Origin: Siphonodentalium dalli
Taxonomy: Eukaryota > Mollusca > Scaphopoda > Gadilida > Siphonodentaliidae
Assembly (NCBI GenBank): GCA_032622095.1
Contig: CP136065.1
Location: forward strand, 110,339,195 to 110,403,194
Direction of reading: 5' to 3'
DNA: 64,000 bases
The position numbers and the translations under genes are program-made. Each line of letters starts with the position of its first letter. Position 1 is the first letter of the stretch. Positions 23,836-35,379 of the stretch are shown piece by piece. The notes beneath the pieces are model-generated. The model was not told the DNA's origin and ran no database searches. It saw nothing but the letters and a program-made list of their open reading frames with translations.

Positions 23836-24011
23836 TTAATACCTCAGCCATAGGGCACTGATTACCCATCCTTGGTTAGGAGAAAGCCCAGACATTATAA
23901 ATTAGAGCACATCAGTATTAGCATGCTGAGAATTTACTTCAAAGCCCACAACAACTGTTGTGTGAACATCTATTCATATCTAAACCGCATGCCAAAATTT
24001 GTAACAAACTA

Positions 24012-24240
24012 TAGTAATGCCCTCAATAATCGACTCCTTAACAACAGCAGAAATATGGGTAACTTTTCAGGAATTAGTCAGAAATATGGCTAGTTGCCAT
24101 TCATCGGAAAGCACTCACTGCAAAAGCTCTCACTGAGAGCTTTCCAATGAATGGCAACAAGCCATATTGCCGACTAAATCCTGAAAAGTTACCCATAATT
24201 CTGCTATGGTTAAGGAGTCGATTATTTTGGGCATTACTGT
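24012..24240 (+). mobile_element. Full TACAGTAATGCCC MITE, two inverted arms (about 229 bp)
   Basis: AGTAATGCCCTCAATAATCG on the left mirrors CGATTATTTTGGGCATTACT on the right. Each arm is about 105 bp, with a short spacer (GCACTCACTGCAAAAGC) between them. All other copies in the window are single arms. The TA next to the ends fits a Tc1/mariner-like MITE. Confidence 0.7.
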
Positions 24241-24328
24241 ATTGATAGTAATATTTTATAATAAAATATTCAAGTTTTCATCCTGAAAAAAAAATAGAAA
24301 GATCTATTTGTATTATGCTAACACTTAC

Positions 24329-25064
24329 CGTACACTAAATATCCCATCACAGATACACATCCTATTAATATGGAAATATTGGCAATTGCGCTCAAGGCAC
24401 CCAATTGCCGTATTTTTCGTATCACAGCAAAAATTATGAACACTGGAAGAGGAATAATCACCAGGAGTCTGAGATCCCATGCATGTCGCTGGTATGATGT
24501 GAGATCTCGCCATGGAGTAGCAGACCTGTTAGAAGATAGAGCGTTCTCCTCAACTAAAATGTTATTTCGAACTTTATCAACAAAAGAAGTGGACACAATA
24601 TCCTCAGTAAGCTGAAGTATGTCTTTTTCTCCCAGCGAAAAACCTTCAGATCCATACGTAGTTATGTTCAAATCACATACATGAAGTGTACTATTAATTG
24701 GAAGACTTGATCCATTGTTCTTTCGGGCAAGTATACACTCCTCGAGTGGAAATAAAACCTGAATGGTATTACCTATGAAAATGAAGTATGCCACACAGAA
24801 ACCGAACTGAGTAAGCACCAGGCATATATCGACAACAGCCCCACCAATAGGTCCGTAACATATTTTTCCCATGTCACCATAAGATAGATTATTAACCATC
24901 TGAATCCGAAGCTTCTCTCTGCTGTCGTTTCCTCCTTGATCCTCATTTTGATCGACCTGTAGATCCTTGATGTATTTGTCGATGACCTTGTATTTGCATT
25001 TCACAATGAGTTGACAGCAATGGCCTGTCAATGTGGCAATAAGTAGCAGCCCTGCTATCCCGAG
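24329..25064 (-). CDS. AAAP/SLC36-like amino acid transporter, exon 3 (largest)
   Basis: The exon starts at 25064 after CTATTTCACAG and ends at 24329 before GTAAGT, phase 0 in and one base out. It encodes residues 54-298: helix 2 (LGIAGLLLIATLTGHCCQL), a charged cytosolic stretch, MVNNLSYGDMG, helix 3 (GAVVDICLVLTQFGFCVAYFIF), a long loop, helix 4 (LLVIIPLPVFIIFAVI) and helix 5 (LSAIANISILIGCVSVMGYLVY). The loop from about 160 to 250 is unusually long and has four N-glycosylation sequons (Asn170, 177, 186, 232) and Cys163 and Cys183, so it should be luminal or extracellular. A Met codon at 25082 lies in the intron and is not the start. Confidence 0.93.
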
Positions 25065-25709
25065 CTGTGAAATAGTGTGCACAATTGAGGTACAGTAATG
25101 CTCTAAATAATCGACTCCTTAACCACAACAGAATTATGGGTAATTTTTCAGGATTTAGTCGGAAATATGGCTTTGAACATTTCCCATCAATGAATAGGAA
25201 TCTTTTTGCAAATTAATTATCTGTTCATTTGTCTGTTGTCTGCTTATATTTCCTGAACATCGCTCCAAATTAATAATAGGCCATTCCAACACATACTGTT
25301 ATCACTGAATGGGACAATCAATTTAATAAAGAAACTTCATGTTTAATGGTTTCAATTAACGCTTTAAGGAATAAGTTAACTGAAAAAAACAAACATTGAT
25401 TCATTCCATAGTAAATCATTGAAATTTAGTTTGTTGTTCCAAGAAATTTTACTTCCAAATACTGCTTACATCCCTCAAGTTTCAACAGAGAACGTAGTAA
25501 TAATAATAGTAATAACATGACTTGGTCAGGCAGTATGGTGGATTAACAGTCCTCCATAAATAATTAACTGCCCTTCACCTAATTAACAGCCATTGACTTC
25601 ATCTCCGCCCTTTATAAGCTGTTGGGTTGTTAATAATTTCTGTCAGGCCGTTAATACACCACAATGCCCTCTAAAATCATGTTATTGTTATAGTATCAAA
25701 TCAACTTAC
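25065..25709 (-). other. Transporter intron 2
   Basis: A 645-bp intron with a half TACAGTAATGCCC MITE beginning about 25 bp from exon 3, then a copy of the block described at 21120. Confidence 0.7.
25090..25172 (-). mobile_element. Half copy of the TACAGTAATGCCC MITE
   Basis: TACAGTAATGCTCTAAATAA and GTCGGAAATATGGCTTT match the left arm of the 24012-24240 element. Confidence 0.6.
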
Positions 25710-25821
25710 CCCGAGACCACTCTGTTTGAAGGCAAAAGCAACACTCAAGAAGTTTGACCCAAGGAATGCTTTTAATACATTACCAAAGTCAGCTAAATTA
25801 ACAAGGCAAGGAACTCGCTTT
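25710..25821 (-). CDS. AAAP/SLC36-like amino acid transporter, exon 2
   Basis: The exon starts at 25821 after CCTTTCTTTTCAG and ends at 25710 before GTAAGT. Its first base completes an Arg codon from the upstream exon and it ends in phase 0. It encodes residues 17-53: KRVPCLVNLADFGNVLKAFL then GSNFLSVAFAFKQSGLG, which is helix 1 of the Aa_trans domain, with the helix-breaking G-N-L----AFK--G pattern used for substrate binding in this superfamily. It runs directly into exon 3 (QSGLG|LGIAGLLL). Confidence 0.88.
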
Positions 25822-26047
25822 CTGAAAAGAAAGGTTTCATAATTCTTCATTCTAGAAATTGCTGCCTGCCTCCAATACAGTGTCCTTACAATATGAGAAT
25901 AAAAATAATAGAGTGGTAATCCAAATATATTACACCAGTATTGTGTGCAAATTATGTGAACATCAATTATTCAAGGTGAGAACAATGCCAGTCATGAGAA
26001 GGGACATATATGCAAACCTATTTGTGAATTTAGTATGTCTGACATTT

Positions 26048-26140
26048 GCAGAATGAGGTCCCCAGAGGGTGAATTTAGTGATACTATCCTGCACAGTGGG
26101 CTAGCATCATTAAATTCACCCTCTGTGCACCTCATTCTGC
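26048..26140 (+). mobile_element. GCAGAATGAGG MITE, complete palindromic copy
   Basis: GCAGAATGAGGTCCCCAGAG and CTCTGTGCACCTCATTCTGC are inverted ends, with GGTGAATTTAGTGAT and its complement inside. Confidence 0.65.
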
Positions 26141-26278
26141 TTAGCCTAGGTGTCACCTTCTGGGAAGTATCTATATTATCAAATTAACATTGTTTTTAGT
26201 TACTTTTTCCCTTCTGTCCAATATCTATATGCCCTAATTCAATCTGGTCTTATGTCTCCAATAGCAGTTGAGGCCTAA

Positions 26279-26370
26279 GCAGAATGAGGTCCCAGAGGGT
26301 GAATTTGGTGATGCTAGCCCACTATGCAGGGTTGCATCACTAAATTCACCCTCTGGGGACCTCATGCTGC
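26279..26370 (+). mobile_element. GCAGAATGAGG MITE, complete palindromic copy
   Basis: GCAGAATGAGGTCCCAGAGG to CCTCTGGGGACCTCATGCTG, only about 140 bp from the previous copy. The same flank words (TCAGACACACTAAAT, AGGCCTCAACTG) occur beside the other copies, so copies may have spread as part of a larger unit. Confidence 0.6.
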
Positions 26371-26688
26371 AAATGTCAGACACACTAAATCCAGGTTTGT
26401 GCAGACCTAAATGTGAATATAATTTAACATCAGTTGGTATATATAACATTAATCTGGGTTAAAGACATATTGTGGGATTATTTCAGCAAATCAAGCTGAC
26501 AAGCCTTTACTCAGACAACATGTAATGTATCCCAACTGGAAGAATGTGGTGATCAGCAAAGTTTCTCCAAATTTCCACACAGACTGTACTATTTCAGAGA
26601 ACACAAACATAAATATTTCATGGGTCGTCCTAAATTTGGGATGAATTATTGGTTGATAACAGGCCTGAGAATATGGTGCTGGACATTT

Positions 26689-26914
26689 GCAGAATGAGGT
26701 CCCCAAAGGGTGAATATAGCAGCCCTCATAATCGGCTACGGCACTCAGCAATGCCGAACACATTTGCTGAAGCAAACTTGGCCACGGCAAAGGGTTAATT
26801 GCCATAGCAGATTGTCAAAGGCAAACTATCTGAATTAATAGGGCTGATTTAGTGACACTACCCTGCACAGCAGGCTATCATCACTAAATTGACCCCCTTG
26901 GAATCTCATTCTGC
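26689..26914 (+). mobile_element. GCAGAATGAGG MITE with internal insertion
   Basis: The MITE ends are at 26689 and 26914. The interior is interrupted from about 26720 to 26850 by CTCATAATCGGCTACGGC...GCCACGGCAAAGGGTTAA, apparently another mobile fragment with an AAGGGTTAA end. Confidence 0.5.
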
Positions 26915-27037
26915 TTTATAGGCATCATCTTTTGTGGAAAGTATCTTCATTATCAAATTGACAAGTTTTTTTAGTTTCTTTTGCACATCACAATATTCAG
27001 CATCTGGGAACTTAAATCTGAGTCTTGGTCTCCCACA

Positions 27038-27107
27038 GCAGATGAGATCCCGCAGGGTATATACATGTGTAGCATCACTAAATTCACCCTCATTCACCTC
27101 ATTCTCC
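27038..27107 (+). mobile_element. GCAGAATGAGG MITE, short degraded copy
   Basis: GCAGATGAGATCCCGCAGGG and ATTCACCTCATTCTC retain the ends; the middle is shortened. Confidence 0.45.
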
Positions 27108-27898
27108 AAATATACGGCACCATATTCTCAGGCCTGGTTGATAAACATATACGGAAATGAATCTGGCAGAGACTCACTGCACGTAATTTCTTTATTAAAA
27201 TGACTGTTTTCTCGCTGCATGTATTTAGAAAATAAAGATATTGTGCAAGATTATTTACAATTTCTTTCTGAACATTCCAGAGGAGTTTTCCACATCACTT
27301 TAACACTTTTAGAAAACTTTCATTTGAATTATTTATTGTTACTGATCTTTGAAAAAATTTGGTCCACTTTGGTGACTTGAAGAAAACTTACCTAAATTAT
27401 AGAAATGACCAACTTTTTTCAAGTGTTCACACACACGTGAGACAAATGCTCTTTATCCAGTCCATATGAGGAATAATATTTAAATATAATAAATGCTCGT
27501 TATCATTTTATTCTAAATTAGTCGTAACCAGTTTTTCCCTTCTAAAATATGTATATATTACTTGATTAACTATTTCAGAGTTTGATCCTAGGAACTACGT
27601 CGGAATGCGACACCAGCGAACATTAACATAAACTACTAGTACTGATAGAACATTCAGTCATATACCGGTACCTTAGAATTTAAGCCACTTTGAGATCTGT
27701 CACGTATTGTCCAATATTTATCCCTAGACCCCCCACTAGGGGGACACCCTCTCATGCATACTCTCCCCCTGCGATGCGTTTCCTGACTGTCATCGCAAAA
27801 TTACCACCCGCTCCCCTAACCAAAATGTTAATAAGACATTGTCAAAATAGCTCGCCAATGGACCGTAGCTCATTTTCAGTAAGAGTCAGTCTTACTAA
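27108..27898. other. No gene seen
   Basis: Intronic AT-rich sequence. A degenerate TAAAGAGCAT-type pair lies near 27445-27505 on the minus strand. Confidence 0.3.
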
Positions 27899-28400
27899 GG
27901 CTGAAGGGGTCACTATCATCATGTGACAAGCAGTTGAGTGCCCAGCTTACCCATGCAGTCGAGTAGGCCTTTACCTCGCTTAACGAATCAGTGTGGTTGA
28001 GTACCTTGCTTTACAAAATCTCGGACAAGCTGGGATCACATGGATACTAGGATATTTTATATTGGTCTACCAATGATTTAATTGTAAGGATATGGTGCGT
28101 CTTTAAATAGACTTTATGTCACACCAGATCTCTTGCATTTTCATTTTGTTTTGGACATTGGAATTCTCCAAAAGTAAAAGCAATTTAACAGACGAATTAG
28201 GGAATCTCGTTAGCTGTGAAATTTTGTAAAGCGAGGTACTCAACCGCACTGATTGTTAATCGAGATACTCAACCGCAGTTCGGTGATGATACCTAGTAAG
28301 TTAGTGAGAGCTTTCCGATGAATGGCAACAAGCCATATTTCCGACTAAATCCTGAAAAATTACCCATAATTCTGCTGTGGTTAACGTTACCTCTTCAGCC
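27899..28400 (+). mobile_element. GGCTGAAGGGGTCAC-ended element (about 500 bp)
   Basis: GGCTGAAGGGGTCACT on the left and CTCTTCAGCC on the right are inverted, with TTACTA on both sides (27892-27897, 28401-28406). Internal inverted blocks (GGTTGAGTACCTTGCTTTAC near 27995, GTAAAGCGAGGTACTCAACC near 28226) add a second hairpin layer. The right part contains a half TACAGTAATGCCC arm (28306-28384). A relative at 38968-40625 is nested in the giant foldback. Confidence 0.55.
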
Positions 28401-28436
28401 TTACTATATTGTGGTAAGTTCTAAATCGTGTGTAAA

Positions 28437-29322
28437 ATGAGAATAATTTAAAATTAGAATCATTTGCGCTTAAGCGAAAATCATTTGCGCTTAAGCACAA
28501 ATATGTGTCTATGAATTTAGTTGTGTTTAAGCTTAAATCATTTGCGCTTAAGAGCAAATACCTAGCACTCCCTTACTTGCGAATGATTGAGTCAATCTCA
28601 TAGCATATTGGTATGGGCCCATAATAGTAGCCCCATACAGACCTGAAAATGAAGAAAAAACATATTTCCATATGCCTATCTCTGTCCCTGGTGTCCTAAA
28701 AATTGGTGCCTCACTCCCGGAGCTCTAGTATATTTTATTAAAGGGACATCTCCTGCACAGATATACCATTTCCATGGCCATAAAAAGGGAATTAGGGGTT
28801 ACTGGGGGGGGGGGGCTTGGTTCCCTCATATGGTGTACTTTAATATTGACTTGAGATAGGGGAAAAACCCTCATTGCTTCCCTCATATGGTGTACTTTAA
28901 TATTGACTTGAGATAGGGGAAAAAACCCTATTTTCATATTATCAGCTTCCCTGCCCCAAGAATTTGTATCTCCATCCCAGAGATCTAGTATATTTTATTA
29001 AAGAGACATATCCTGCACAGATCTATACCATTTCCATGGTCATAAAAAGGTAATTATGGGTTACTGGGGGATTGCTTCCCTCATATGGTGGGCCTATATA
29101 GACTTGAGTGATGTGTTTTGGCCTGTGCCATTTAAAATTAATTCAGGGGGGATCAATGCCTATGAATTTTTATTTGCGCTTAATAGCTTAAGTGCAAATC
29201 AATTGCGCATAAGCATAAATATGATCTACATGTATTGGCGCTTAAGTGCAAAATATTTATGCTAAAGCACAAATATTTGCGCTTAAGCGCAAATAAGGAA
29301 TAAATGTGAAAACGGCCTCCCA
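28437..29322 (+). mobile_element. Palindrome-cluster element, copy 1 (left end truncated)
   Basis: Clusters of TTTGCGCTTAAGCGCAAA-type palindromes lie at 28468-28560 and 29170-29294 and bracket a body shared with copy 2 (CCCTGGTGTCC, CTCACTCCC, GACATCTCCTGCA, ATTTCCATGG). Within the body a block of about 55 bp around CTCATATGGTGTACTTTAA is duplicated. The right end CGGCCTCCCA|TA matches copy 2. The left end is lost next to the element ending at 28400. Confidence 0.55.
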
Positions 29323-29628
29323 TATGTTAGAAGTCTTGATGCTAGATTGCGAGAAGAAATAAAACATTTGTTGCAAAATTTGATTTGTGAAACTTCACCA
29401 TTGCTTTGCCAAATATCTTCCTGTTCCCCTATCGTTTATCGTTTTGAACGCACGTAGTCTGGTGTTCTGCTCGTCATTCCTGAACCTTGGAATGACTCAC
29501 AATTATATGAAATGACTTACGGCCAGAGGTTACGAGTTCGGGCCTTAAGTTAAGATTCAACAAGATTCTCGTAATGATTCTTGCAAAACTTTTCAATTTT
29601 CAGTGCTTTATGACTAACTTGATTCATA

Positions 29629-30575
29629 TGGGAGGCCCTTTTCACATTTATTATTTATTTGCACTTAAGCGCAAATATTTTCACTTAAGCGTAAATCATT
29701 TGCGCTTAAGCGCAATTACCTAACACTCCCTTACTTCCCTCTGATTGTGAATGATTGAGTCCATCTCATAGTATAGTTTGTGTCTATCAATTTATTTGCA
29801 TTTAAGCGCAGATCATTTGCGCTTAAGTGCAAATACCTAACACTCCCTTACTTCCCTCTGAATGTGAATGATTGAGTCCATCTCATAGTATATTATCATG
29901 GGCCCATAGTATAGTAGCCCCATACAGACTCGAAAGTTGAAGAAAAAACATATTTCCATATATGCATATCAGCATCTCTGTCCCTGGTGTCCCAAGAATT
30001 GGTGCCTCACTCCCAGAGCTCTGGTATATTTTATTAAAGGGACATCTCCTGCATAGATATATACCATTTCTATGGCCATAAATAGGGAATTAGGGGCTAC
30101 TGGGGGCTTGCTTCCCTCATATGGTGTACTTATTGACTTGAAAGAGGGGAAAAACCCCTAATTTATATTATAAGCATCCCTGTCCCCAAGAATTTGTGTC
30201 TCCATCCCAGAGATCTCGTACCGGTATATGTTATAAAAGAGACATATCCTGCACAGATCTATACCATTTCCATGGTCATAAAAGGGATCTTGGGTTTACT
30301 GGGGGATTGCTTCCCTCATATGGTTGGCCTATATAGACTTTAAATGTATTAGGCCTGTGCCATTAAAAATTAATTCAGAGGGGATCAATGCATATTAATT
30401 TTTATTTGCGCTTAAGCGCAAATATGATCTATTCGCGCTTAAGCATAAATGATTTGCGCTTAAGCGCAAATGATTTACGCTTAAGCGTAAATATTTGCGC
30501 AAATGATAAGAGGTTATTTGCGCTTATATTTGCGCTTAAGCGTAAATAAATACTAAATGTGAAACGGGCCTCCCA
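29629..30575 (+). mobile_element. Palindrome-cluster element, copy 2 (947 bp, TA-flanked)
   Basis: TGGGAGGCCCTTTTCACATT and its inverted partner AATGTGAAACGGGCCTCCCA are terminal inverted repeats, flanked by TA at 29627-29628 and 30576-30577. Just inside each end are clusters of perfect or near-perfect 20-bp palindromes such as ATTTGCGCTTAAGCGCAAAT (30404, 30452) and ATTTACGCTTAAGCGTAAAT (30474). No transposase is encoded. The TA target hints at a Tc1/mariner-like or other TA-specific transposase acting in trans. Confidence 0.65.
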
Positions 30576-30577
30576 TA

Positions 30578-32310
30578 GTAGGGATGTTCAACGTCACGAC
30601 GTAATTTTTTAGATTTTTGTAAAAAATGACAAAAGTGAGCACTTTTTTTCATATCTTTTTAATAACAAATTAGACATTATTTGGTGAAGATGATAATTCT
30701 TATGATATATAATGATGGTATATTTATCCGAGCTTCATAGAAGACGTATATGTTGCTACTTATATGTTGCTACCCAAGGAGGTAAATCATTTCATGGCCC
30801 TGTGATTTAGTAACGAAAATTGTCAGTTGTTTCCTTGTTTCATACATTTGCGATCTTACAGAAACCAGGAAATCTACATTTTATACTAAAAAGTGGCACA
30901 ACTACTAGTAGTATGAGACTATAGTTGCAATTTTCAGACAGTCTAGACTAAGCAGTCTCTGGAGGCGACTTCACATGGGCCGTCTTCGTATGGGGCCGAC
31001 TTCGCGGGGGCCCACTAATCTTGATGCCACTATGACCCTGAGTGAGTTATCCATGTATTATATAAAGGTTGGTATTGTAGTTTGTTATTGCTCGCCTTTC
31101 AGGGCCTAAGTCTCCCTGAGACTTGATAATATATGATATTAAAAATTGAGGTTGGTATCATTGATATGCAGGATCTCTGTGTTGGGGCAACATTGGCCTT
31201 TGAGAGGGGTGGGGTGCATGTTTTCTGACAGAAAATAAATATGTTTGACTGTTGAATTCAACTATACTTTCAGTGTCAAAGTTGGAAGCCTTGCTATTGT
31301 TTTCCAAATTTATTGGGCCCCAGTATGTTGTTCCAGACAATACTTTTATAGTTTCTTTGAATAACTATTAAAATCAGCCTGACAACTGAACTTATTTCGA
31401 TATATGATTGGCATTTCCTAACCAAACTTATAGGGTGGTCTAAAAGGCTGTGTGAGTGTGTGTACACATTTTAGGCCAAAAAAACCTTTGTTCAATCATC
31501 TTGGATATAATATATTAACTTATAAAATCGCAAAATTTATTGTTTGTAAACTTTCATGGTCCAACATCCAATATTTGCAATTGATTTGGATACTCCTGGT
31601 GACATATGTGACTACATATATGTCTACCCACGGTGCATCCAAGGAAACTGGAGCCTACATAATTTAGTGTGGAGGGTAAGCTTATTGACAGTAACGCTGA
31701 ATAGGTGCATTAACAAGCACTCTTCTTTGTTACTGTCTGATCAAGTAAAACATTTTCTACCATATAAACTTTTGCGCATCCAATTTTGATATACGTGGTC
31801 TCCAAGTTGTGGCATTTTTAGCTCTGACTTGGTCACGAAATGGCGGTTCGGCATTTTGATCCTTTTAAGCATAAAATAAAATAAAAGAGCATACAAAAAT
31901 TATAATAAACATGCAAACATTTTGTAAATGTTTTATATAAAACAGTTATAGTGTTAAAAAACTGAAAAAATCAGCCCTTTGGCTCCAATATGAATATTTT
32001 GGTGATATGGTTTATTTTTGTGATTTGGCCAACCCCTATACTGACTGCCAAATTTGTGCTCCGTTGACAACAAAAAAGGGTGAAATCCATAGTATAATCG
32101 ACAAAATGGATTCATTTGAATTAAAAAATGTTTTCAGATGAAAGTTCAACTAGTTTTACCAATTGAACATCACCTGTTTATTTTTTATAATAAAAAAATT
32201 AAGATAAATGCCAAAAAAACGACATTTTCGAGAATAAGAGGATTTCAATAAACCATAGGGCCATAACGAAAATATTTTATATATGCAATAACCAAAATTT
32301 CTTCACAATA
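30578..32310. other. No supported gene
   Basis: Intronic in the proposed model. Short ORFs have no splice borders or domains. The text around 31800-32300 has the style of degraded repeat (GCCATTTTT-like words) but no clean unit. Confidence 0.3.
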
Positions 32311-33630
32311 TAGTCCGGTCGCCAAACCCCCGGAATTCACGAATGCGTGTTTTCGCGTATAAATTTTTTTTCTCTGCGGATTTTGTAAATTCAGGTATCC
32401 GACATCAAGATTTTATCGGCTGGCCATCTGTCAGCCTTGGGCAATTTTTTTTATAGCGCCCTAAAAAGTATACCCCCCCCCCCCAAATTTTTCCCAAACG
32501 TAAAACCAGTAGCTTGGAATTTGCTGCAAATTCACATGACTAATCTAGTAAAATGTATATATTTTCATGAAGCTAAGACATAATGACACTAGTTTAGGCC
32601 AAAATTGAAACTCACCACCCAAGATGGCCACCAAAATGGCCGCCGGAAGTTGAAAATATGACATTTTTTCACAAATATCTTCTAGATCAGTTCATGCTGT
32701 TTGGAACTGGTTCAGTAAAATGACTTTATTTTGTATTTGATATATTAACTGATCATTGGAGCAATTAAATATGCACTTATTGGGGTCCTATCCGCTTGTG
32801 ATCCCACAAAAATTCGATTTTACAGAACACGTTATAAAATTTCACCAAAAAATCACAACTGGGATTCTAGTCATATTTCAACAAGAAATGAACAGAAGGT
32901 TGCAATTAAGTGAGGCATACCATTACCTATGAATATTCCAACTCACTGGAACCAAAATTCTTACTTTGGCTCAAAATGGCTGCCAAAATATGGGAAAATG
33001 GTAAATATCGCCCTAGGGTGTCCTGCAATCGCTTACAAGTTGTGGTTGATGTACAAAATTGGCTATTATGCCTTCTATACATTGATTACTAACATGTCTG
33101 CTGCACCATGGTTGATTGTTACTGTTGCCACCACTGACATCACCAAAACTATTGGACGTTTCTCTCAAAAACTTGACATAAATATCGGCAAAAATGTACT
33201 TTTCAGGTTTGGACCATTTTTCTAGTAATATGTAATTATCTTTGGATTTAAAGGTGTTTATTGTATTGGTCTATCTTAAATGTGTCACACTACGGTGTTT
33301 ATAGAACAAATTGCTCAAGATGGCTTCCAATATGGCAACCAAATTGGTAATAAGTTATTTTTTTTACATATATCATTATAACATTATATATATAACATTA
33401 TTCTCTGCGTTATCCAAAAATGTAGCAAATTGTGACTCACTTGGTTATTATGCGTGTTAGTTAATTAACTGACAACTAATGTTCTATTATGGTTGTCCCA
33501 GTTCCGTATGGGGCATGACAAATTTATTTTAAAGTATGGAATTTTGCGGAGAACCTCTTTTGTGATTCTGACCATATTATTGAAAGGAAATGGGCAGAAC
33601 TTTGAGACGGAACTGAGATGAACCATAATA

Positions 33631-34015
33631 CCCTGCTGGACAAAACAAGTGTCTAGTGGCACCGCGGTGAATTTGCCGTTCAGCCGCGGTGTCAGAGACT
33701 CAGAGTTTGTAACTGCAGTTGAGCACCGCGGCCGAACGGCATGTACACTGCGGTCAAACGGCAAGTACACCTTGGCCGAAAGGCAACTACAATGCGGCTG
33801 AATGGCATGCACACCGTGGTTAGATTTCTGATTTGTATCGTCTTTTGTCAGTTTAATGAACGTACACCGTGGCAACTACACCATGGCTGAATGGAAAGTA
33901 CACCGCGGCCCAACTGTAGTTAGCCGGTGGAGCTGCATTTTTGTAGTAGCATTTCGGCCGTGGTGACAACGCTAACCACACCTCGGTTAAGTGGACACTT
34001 GTTTTGTCCAGCAGG
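33631..34015 (+). mobile_element. TA-flanked element nested in the left foldback arm (385 bp)
   Basis: Inverted ends CCCTGCTGGACAAAACAAGT and ACTTGTTTTGTCCAGCAGG are flanked by TA at 33629-33630 and 34016-34017. The right arm keeps the uninterrupted site (complement reads CCATAATATGTG), so the boundaries and TA duplication are directly proven. Inside are about eight copies of a 20-bp unit like GGCCGAACGGCAAGTACACC. This is a Tc1/mariner-type non-autonomous element. Confidence 0.8.
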
Positions 34016-34124
34016 TATGTGGCTCTTCTGGTCCATTATGATAAACCACTATCAACTGGCTACAGGATGTATGCCAAGATGGTAGCCAGGGAGTTACTCT
34101 ATGATCATATTTGAGGTGAATAGG

Positions 34125-35300
34125 TATGCATGGAGTTAGTGTATGTCATGAATGATGTGAATATGTATACAATGAGTGACTATATGGTTATGAGTATGTT
34201 GTCCATAGTGAGATGTATAGGTATACAGGGAGAGGTCATGGTCAGGTGTGGGGTGAATCGGTATGAATGGAGTGACTGTATGGTGTATGGTTGTGTGTAT
34301 CTTGTACGGGTGCACCCGGTGTGCCTGTATGGACATTGATGTGGTGTATGGTTATAGCTACATGGCCATCTGTGTATTGATTATGTATATATGAAGTGAC
34401 TGTAAGGTCGTGGGTGGGATGTACATGTGTTTTCTGTACGATCATGGATGGGGTGTGTGGATAAATCGTGAGTGAGTTTATGGTTACGGGCAATGTGTGT
34501 GGTATACGTGGAATGACTGTACTGTCATGATTGAAGTGTATATGCATACCTGGAGTAAGCTGGTGGACATTATCGTGTGGGTATATAGGGAGTGTCCTTG
34601 TGGTAACGGATGGGATGTATATGTTTATATCTCGTGGATGTATTATCATTGGTATGTGTGTAGGGATTAGCTGTATGATCATGGATGGCGTGTATGATTA
34701 TACAGTGCGTTGCTGAACTGTCATGTGTGATGTATATATGCAAGTATGGATGGTATGAGTGGTCGTGTGTGCAGGTTTTTTGTATATCTGGAAGGACTGA
34801 ATGGCCAGCGGTGAGGTGCATATGTATACATGGAGTGACTCTATGGTCTAGGGTGTGCTTCATCTGTATATATCGAGTGGTTACATGTATATGACTGTGT
34901 GTGGAATATGTATACAGGTAGTGACTGTATGGTCAATGGTGAAATGAGTAGGTATACAAGGAGTGACATCAATGTAATGAATATCTATGCCGGGAGTGAC
35001 TAAATGGTCATGTGTCAGGTGTGTGAGTATACCTGGTGTTCCTGCTTGGCGATTTGTGGCGGTATGTTCATGTGTAGGTTATGCGGGTATACAATAGTGT
35101 TGCTATATGGTCATGTGCGAGGTGTATGTGTATATAGCGAGTGGCTATATGGCCATGGATGATGTGCATATGCACACATGGAGTGACTATACTGACATGA
35201 CTGGGGTGTATTAGTATATCTTGAGTGGCTATTCGGCTATGGTGTGACAAACAGGGATACAGTGAGTGACATGGCCAATGGTGAGGTGAATATGTATACC
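34125..35300 (+). repeat. Minisatellite of the left foldback arm
   Basis: About 18 degenerate units of 50-70 bp with GTATACATGGAGTGACTGTA and TGGTCATGG as the recurrent words. About four units remain, inverted, in the right arm (37870-38135), so the array has expanded on the left or contracted on the right. Long ORFs on both strands here are products of the repeat. Confidence 0.75.
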
Positions 35301-35379
35301 ATACACATTACCCGTAGCCATAAAATCACTCACTATTTATCCAAACACCCCATCCGTGATCATACAGAAACACATGTAC

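Larger units (their letters stand above)
23233..24328 (-). other. Transporter intron 3
   Basis: A 1.10-kb intron carrying a TTAA-flanked repeat (23600-23835) and the full inverted TACAGTAATGCCC MITE (24012-24240), which ends only 89 bp from exon 3. Confidence 0.7.

Noticed and set aside
24943-25128. Other-frame ORFs overlapping the transporter exon 3, including the Met at 25082
   Set aside because: Codons above 25064 are intron: the CACAG acceptor and the in-phase join to exon 2 remove them.
28437-30575. CRISPR-like or regulatory array of 20-bp repeats
   Set aside because: The repeats are palindromes with irregular spacing, lie just inside transposon ends, and the genome is eukaryotic.
32929-33225. 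ORF with MVNIALGCPAIAYKLWLMY, also present inverted at 38678-38920
   Set aside because: It is the same arm DNA seen twice. Most differences between the two copies change the amino acid, so there is no sign of protein constraint.
34130-34863. ORFs of 69-146 codons rich in His/Thr/Ile or Met/Tyr/Gly
   Set aside because: They lie on both strands of a minisatellite in the foldback arm; the inverted arm lacks the same frames.
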